DNA of 9,744 nt from Calditrichia bacterium (lineage in GTDB: Bacteria > Calditrichota > Calditrichia > RBG-13-44-9 > J042). A model generated the notes under the pieces. That model saw only the letters and a list, made by a program, of their open reading frames with translations. It searched no databases and was not told the DNA's origin. The translations under genes were made by a program, and so were the position numbers. Position 1 is the first letter of the stretch; each line of letters starts with the position of its first letter. The stretch covers positions 1 through 9,744 of the forward strand of contig JAUIFT010000048.1 in the NCBI GenBank assembly GCA_030430345.1, written 5' to 3'. Below are positions 7,067-9,744 of this stretch, in pieces.

Positions 7067-8527
7067 CTACTCAATTCCCCCAATCCGATACAGCCTCCAC
7101 CCATCCGGCAGGTCTTCCAAAACTTCCAGCGCATAGTTTTCCTGGAAAAAACGCCAGTTAACCATTGGGTTTTCATCCTGCCATTGTCTTTGGAATTTTT
7201 CCGGGGCGAATAATAGCAACGCGCCAATTTCCGCGGAGTCCAGCGGTTGATCCCAAAGATTGATAATCTCATTTTCGATACCATAGCTACGCAAAGCACC
7301 GTCGATAGCAAAAGTATAGATGACCGGTTCATTGAAATTGTGCAATGCTTCCGCCACTTGTTTTTCTACCTGATTTGCCCGGTAAATGTGGGTGCTGTAT
7401 TTCTGGATCAAAAAAGCTTGAATCAGAACAACCGCGGCAATTAATAACAGGCGAGCGGCAGCGGGTATATACGACGCAATTCTTTCCGCAGCAGGGAATA
7501 ACAAAATAATCACGAAGGGAAATGTCAACAGGAGATAGCGCATGTTTTGAATGGGAATGCCGCTCAGCAATAAGCCATAAAGAAACAGCGGAATGAGCAG
7601 CAGCAAAATAAGCAGACGATTTTTCGGAGGCCGAAAGAATACCAGAAAGACAATTCCCGAAAAGAGAAACCCGGGGTAGAAGAAATTACTAAATCCGTAA
7701 AAGAAATTTGCCATCAGGTAGGATGCCTGTCCCTCGATAGTTGTAAAGCTGCGCATAAACCAATGGCGGGGATGCCAGTTTATCAACCAATTATGGGCGA
7801 GAAATTCTCCGGAAGCGGCGCCGCGAATAAAGAAATGCGGGAAACAACAAATGGCAGCTATGCCAACACCGGCGAGCAGATGTGCCCAACGAAAATTTCG
7901 GCGAAAACTATCCGCAAAGAAAAGCAGCGGCAGCAGCAAAACCGGGCCGGTCAGGTAACGGGTCATGACTGCGGAGGCACTGAAGAACACCGTCAAGGCA
8001 AAATCCCGGAAGCGCGCCCTTTCCCGATATTGCAGCATATGATATACCGCCGCCAGGGTAAAAAATGCCGCGCTAATGTCGGACATTACCAGCAGTGATG
8101 ACTGGAAAAGAAACGGTGATAAGAACAGAAAAAGGGTGACATAGGTAAAAACCAGCCGCCGGTTTGCAGTCGGATAGAAGTAGAAAATAAGTCGAACTGT
8201 ATAGAGACAAAGCAGCGCAAAAGTGAGGATACTTAGCAGTTGCATCGGCAGACTGCCGAATGGCAGCAGCAGAGAAATCAATGCACTGTAGAGGGCGTAA
8301 TTGATTGGCCAGAAGTAGTCCCCGGGATGCGCTCCTCCCAACAGGAATTCCCGCCAGCGCTGCGCATAGCGGAAGTATTCGTGACTATCCTGGCCATAGA
8401 GACCGTTAAAATCCAGCAGAAAACGAATCGCCAGCAAAATGGCGACCATGGCGATAGCAAAGCGTAAATAAGAGCGTCGCTCATCTTGCGGAATCGTCAA
8501 TCGATGCTCTCCGGGGGAAAAGGACAA
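7067..8527 (-). CDS. polytopic membrane protein, probable GT-C fold glycosyltransferase (ArnT/PMT-like)
   Basis: This is up to 486 residues. About ten hydrophobic helices run from residue 21 to about 375. They are followed by a soluble C-terminal segment of about 110 residues (VIYTFAIDGALRSYGIENE onward). The first extracytoplasmic loop carries GQDSHEYFRYAQRW with D47. An acidic residue placed like this is the signature of GT-C enzymes, which move a sugar from a polyprenyl-phosphate donor to a lipid or protein at the outer face of the inner membrane. MTRYLTGPVLLLP near 188-200 also resembles these families. The donor and acceptor are unknown. The start is uncertain: the longest form uses TTG at 8527 with only a weak GAG ahead. 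TTG at 8500 has a GGAG 8 bases before it, and the first in-frame ATG corresponds to residue 27, inside helix 1. An in-frame stop lies just upstream of 8527. Confidence 0.82.
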   Translation of the reverse strand: MSFSPGEHRLTIPQDERRSYLRFAIAMVAILLAIRFLLDFNGLYGQDSHEYFRYAQRWREFLLGGAHPGDYFWPINYALYSALISLLLPFGSLPMQLLSILTFALLCLYTVRLIFYFYPTANRRLVFTYVTLFLFLSPFLFQSSLLVMSDISAAFFTLAAVYHMLQYRERARFRDFALTVFFSASAVMTRYLTGPVLLLPLLFFADSFRRNFRWAHLLAGVGIAAICCFPHFFIRGAASGEFLAHNWLINWHPRHWFMRSFTTIEGQASYLMANFFYGFSNFFYPGFLFSGIVFLVFFRPPKNRLLILLLLIPLFLYGLLLSGIPIQNMRYLLLTFPFVIILLFPAAERIASYIPAAARLLLIAAVVLIQAFLIQKYSTHIYRANQVEKQVAEALHNFNEPVIYTFAIDGALRSYGIENEIINLWDQPLDSAEIGALLLFAPEKFQRQWQDENPMVNWRFFQENYALEVLEDLPDGWRLYRIGGIE

Positions 8528-8576
8528 TGGTTCTCAGGCATATTTTGTGATAAGGTATTATTTGTTACAACTTTTA

Positions 8577-8672
8577 TGTAACCCTTGCAGGGTAAAGTTT
8601 TTTGGGAGTTTTAATCCTGGGCTGAAAGACCATCAGCCCAGGATTAAAACCTGTAACCGCTTTGTGGTAATA
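8577..8672 (+). repeat. composite palindromic element, copy 1 (plus orientation)
   Basis: In order there is a small hairpin (TGTA then ACCCT-TGC-AGGGT, 8577-8595), a spacer rich in T, a long perfect 18-bp hairpin (arms 8608-8625 and 8633-8650, loop 7 bases, left arm GTTTTAATCCTGGGCTGA), and a second small hairpin (CTGTA then ACCGC-TTT-GTGGT, 8651-8672, one G-T pair). Copy 2 beside it has the same layout in reverse orientation. It is probably a dispersed intergenic repeat or a structured RNA. Confidence 0.8.
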
Positions 8673-8764
8673 ATACGCCGAAGGCGTTACAGACCTCAAC
8701 CGGGGGCGGCCACTGCACGCCCCCGGTTGAGTCAACTTTTTAACTAACCCTGAAGGGGTTACAG
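8671..8764 (-). repeat. composite palindromic element, copy 2 (minus orientation)
   Basis: Read on the minus strand there is a small hairpin (CTGTA then ACCCC-TTC-AGGGT, 8742-8764), a spacer, a long perfect 14-bp hairpin (arms 8695-8708 and 8718-8731, loop 9 bases, CTCAACCGGGGGCG), and a second small hairpin (CTGTA then ACGCC-TTC-GGCGT, 8671-8692). The layout and spacing mirror copy 1, and the two meet at a shared TA at 8671-8672. The long stems of the two copies do not share sequence. Confidence 0.8.
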
Positions 8765-8835
8765 AATTTTTTATGTTAAATTTTATATTAAATACACCTT
8801 CACCAAATATTTCGGAAGACCAAAATAGCTAATCA

Positions 8836-9207
8836 CTAGCGCAGTCCCAGGTCATTGGGAAACGCTCCCTGCATCCCCTTAATCGCCAGGTAACCACCGC
8901 CGAGGAAAATGACCGCTGCCAATGGTTTGTTTACCCGATAGACGGCAATTCCGGATATTTCCGAATTGGGAATGCGTTTATTTTCCCAGTCAATTTCGAC
9001 AAGCAGGCTTTCGCTATCGTAGGCGCGCAGCCGCCCGGAAAGCGTCTCACCGGAAGGCCGGGTTATTTTAATCTTATTGCCAATGTCTTTTGGGCTCAGG
9101 CCGGATGTCGGAGATGCAGTATTTTCCGCCGGCGGCACCGTTCGGGGAAAATAGCAGCCAGTGAAACAGATGGCTGCTATGAAAAGAATCAACAATTTTC
9201 CCGGCAT
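8836..9207 (-). CDS. small lipoprotein with a possible Lsm/SH3-like segment
   Basis: This is 123 residues from the ATG at 9207, chosen because GGGAGG lies 5 bases ahead and the start gives a proper lipoprotein signal peptide: MPGKLLILF then lipobox FTGC with C18 as the lipidated cysteine. A proline- and serine-rich linker follows (about 20-40). Residues 44-92 (IKITRPSGETLSGRLRAYD, then KRIPNSEISGIAVYRV) have the strand pattern seen in small beta-barrel Lsm/SH3-like modules of envelope proteins, but the similarity is by eye. Residues about 97-110 are hydrophobic and glycine-rich (AAVIFLGGGYLAIKG), perhaps a second membrane contact. The function is unknown. It follows the outer-membrane protein gene by 13 bases on the same strand, so the two form an operon and may act together at the outer membrane. 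Confidence 0.82.
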   Translation of the reverse strand: MPGKLLILFIAAICFTGCYFPRTVPPAENTASPTSGLSPKDIGNKIKITRPSGETLSGRLRAYDSESLLVEIDWENKRIPNSEISGIAVYRVNKPLAAVIFLGGGYLAIKGMQGAFPNDLGLR

Positions 9208-9212
9208 GGCAT

Positions 9213-9218
9213 CCTCCC
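9213..9218 (-). promoter_or_regulatory. ribosome binding site fixing the small lipoprotein start at 9207
   Basis: GGGAGG on the minus strand sits in the 13-base gap after the upstream stop codon, 5 bases before the ATG at 9207. A longer in-frame start at 9255 would overlap the upstream gene and put the signal peptide inside the protein. Confidence 0.8.
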
Positions 9219-9220
9219 GT

Positions 9221-9744
9221 TTACAGGTAAATGCCAATGCCATAAATCCAGCCATTTAGCGCCGCATCGCCGACCCGGAAGTCCTGGTAGCCGACATAGA
9301 AGATGGTGCGGTCAACGTGATAATTCAAGCGAATGAGCGACTCCTGCACGGCCCGATCATTGAGTTCGCCAATGTTGTATGATCCGTGGATACTAACCGG
9401 TATTTTCAGAAAAAGATCCGCGCCCATGTTAAACGCCGGACCGGTATGATCGATGCTACCGCGAATCCCTTTCACACCGGCGCCCCACCAGAAGTTGAAA
9501 GCGTCCGTACGAAAACGATTGAAGTTTACGAATGCATTATATAATTCGACATAATCGTCTGCGCCGGGTAATCTTTCCGTCAGTTTGGTATACTGGCCGG
9601 AAACAGATGCATAAGGCGTTAGCATCACTCGGCCACGGAATCCCATCCCGTTCAGGTCTTCCCCACTGCGAAAGTTATTCAGCGTGAAATTCATCCCGAT
9701 CATCTTCCGGGCGGCATCCCCATGCTGATTCATCCAGCCGCGTT
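9221..9744 (-). CDS. outer-membrane beta-barrel-like protein (partial, C-terminal end)
   Basis: The reading frame is open to the right edge, so the N-terminus and signal peptide lie outside the window. The ATG at 9733 is probably internal, because RGW precedes it in frame and no signal peptide follows. The visible 174 codons show repeated short amphipathic strands with alternating aromatic residues (FRGRVMLTPYASVSGQYTKL, FNFWWGAGVKGIRGS, DRTIFYVGYQDFRVG), ending in GWIYGIGIYL. This is the pattern of transmembrane strands of an outer-membrane barrel, although the last residue is Leu rather than the usual Phe/Trp/Tyr. I do not recognise the family, and a porin-like or assembly role cannot be separated. 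The small lipoprotein gene follows by 13 bases, suggesting a functional pair. Confidence 0.65.
   Translation of the reverse strand, partial: RGWMNQHGDAARKMIGMNFTLNNFRSGEDLNGMGFRGRVMLTPYASVSGQYTKLTERLPGADDYVELYNAFVNFNRFRTDAFNFWWGAGVKGIRGSIDHTGPAFNMGADLFLKIPVSIHGSYNIGELNDRAVQESLIRLNYHVDRTIFYVGYQDFRVGDAALNGWIYGIGIYL

Larger units (their letters stand above)
8528..8835. other. 308-base intergenic region packed with palindromes
   Basis: This gap separates two minus-strand genes and contains no coding frame of note. Positions 8564-8764 are almost wholly occupied by inverted repeats described separately. Its remaining right part (8765-8835) is AT-rich and shows nothing I can name. Confidence 0.7.

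Noticed and set aside
8608..8650. Rho-independent terminator after the small lipoprotein gene
   Set aside because: The stem is strong, but it lies nearly 190 bases past the stop and is followed on the minus strand by a mixed sequence rather than a T-run. Its place within a larger repeated layout is the better explanation.
8564..8764. CRISPR array in the repeat-rich gap
   Set aside because: The repeats are inverted hairpins of differing sequence, not regularly spaced identical direct repeats, and no cas gene is nearby.

Overview
The window reads as a chromosomal segment of a Gram-negative bacterium. It carries a TonB-dependent outer-membrane receptor with a carboxypeptidase-regulatory-like N-terminal domain, two lipoproteins with lipoboxes, and the end of a probable outer-membrane beta-barrel. 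A receptor of this architecture, together with the mid-range GC content, points to the FCB superphylum (Bacteroidota, Calditrichota or a related candidate phylum). That placement is inference from protein style only, because there is no rRNA or other marker gene here. Nothing visible indicates phage, integrase, transposase, CRISPR or tRNA.

Layout, left to right. Positions 1-1836 (minus) hold the N-terminal 612 codons of the TonB-dependent receptor, which continues past the left edge. A 216-base gap follows, containing a perfect 14-bp palindrome. Positions 2053-4928 (minus) form a probable operon, read right to left: an OmpR/PhoB-type response regulator, a membrane sensor histidine kinase, and a small SAM-dependent methyltransferase whose start overlaps the kinase stop. 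A 394-base divergent intergenic region follows, with a long hairpin element at 5152-5261. On the plus strand there is then an unrecognised lipoprotein (5323-6105) and a membrane histidine-box oxygenase of the fatty acid hydroxylase/sterol desaturase superfamily (6175-6972). Convergent to these is a polytopic GT-C-like membrane protein on the minus strand (7067-8527). Upstream of it a 308-base gap is largely filled by a cluster of palindromes. The right end (minus) has a small lipoprotein with a possible Lsm/SH3-like segment, 13 bases downstream of the truncated beta-barrel gene.

Functionally the window is mostly cell-envelope business: outer-membrane uptake, envelope sensing, lipoproteins, membrane lipid oxidation and lipid-linked glycosyl transfer. 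The protein-coding part looks ordinary. The most unusual structure is non-coding. At 8577-8764, two composite elements of about 95 bases lie in inverted orientation. Each is built as small hairpin, long perfect hairpin, small hairpin. The four small hairpins keep a TGTA head while their stem bases covary, and the two long stems share the architecture but not the sequence. A second, unrelated palindromic element lies at 5152-5261. Both look like dispersed palindromic repeats or structured RNAs, and a genome-wide search would decide between these.
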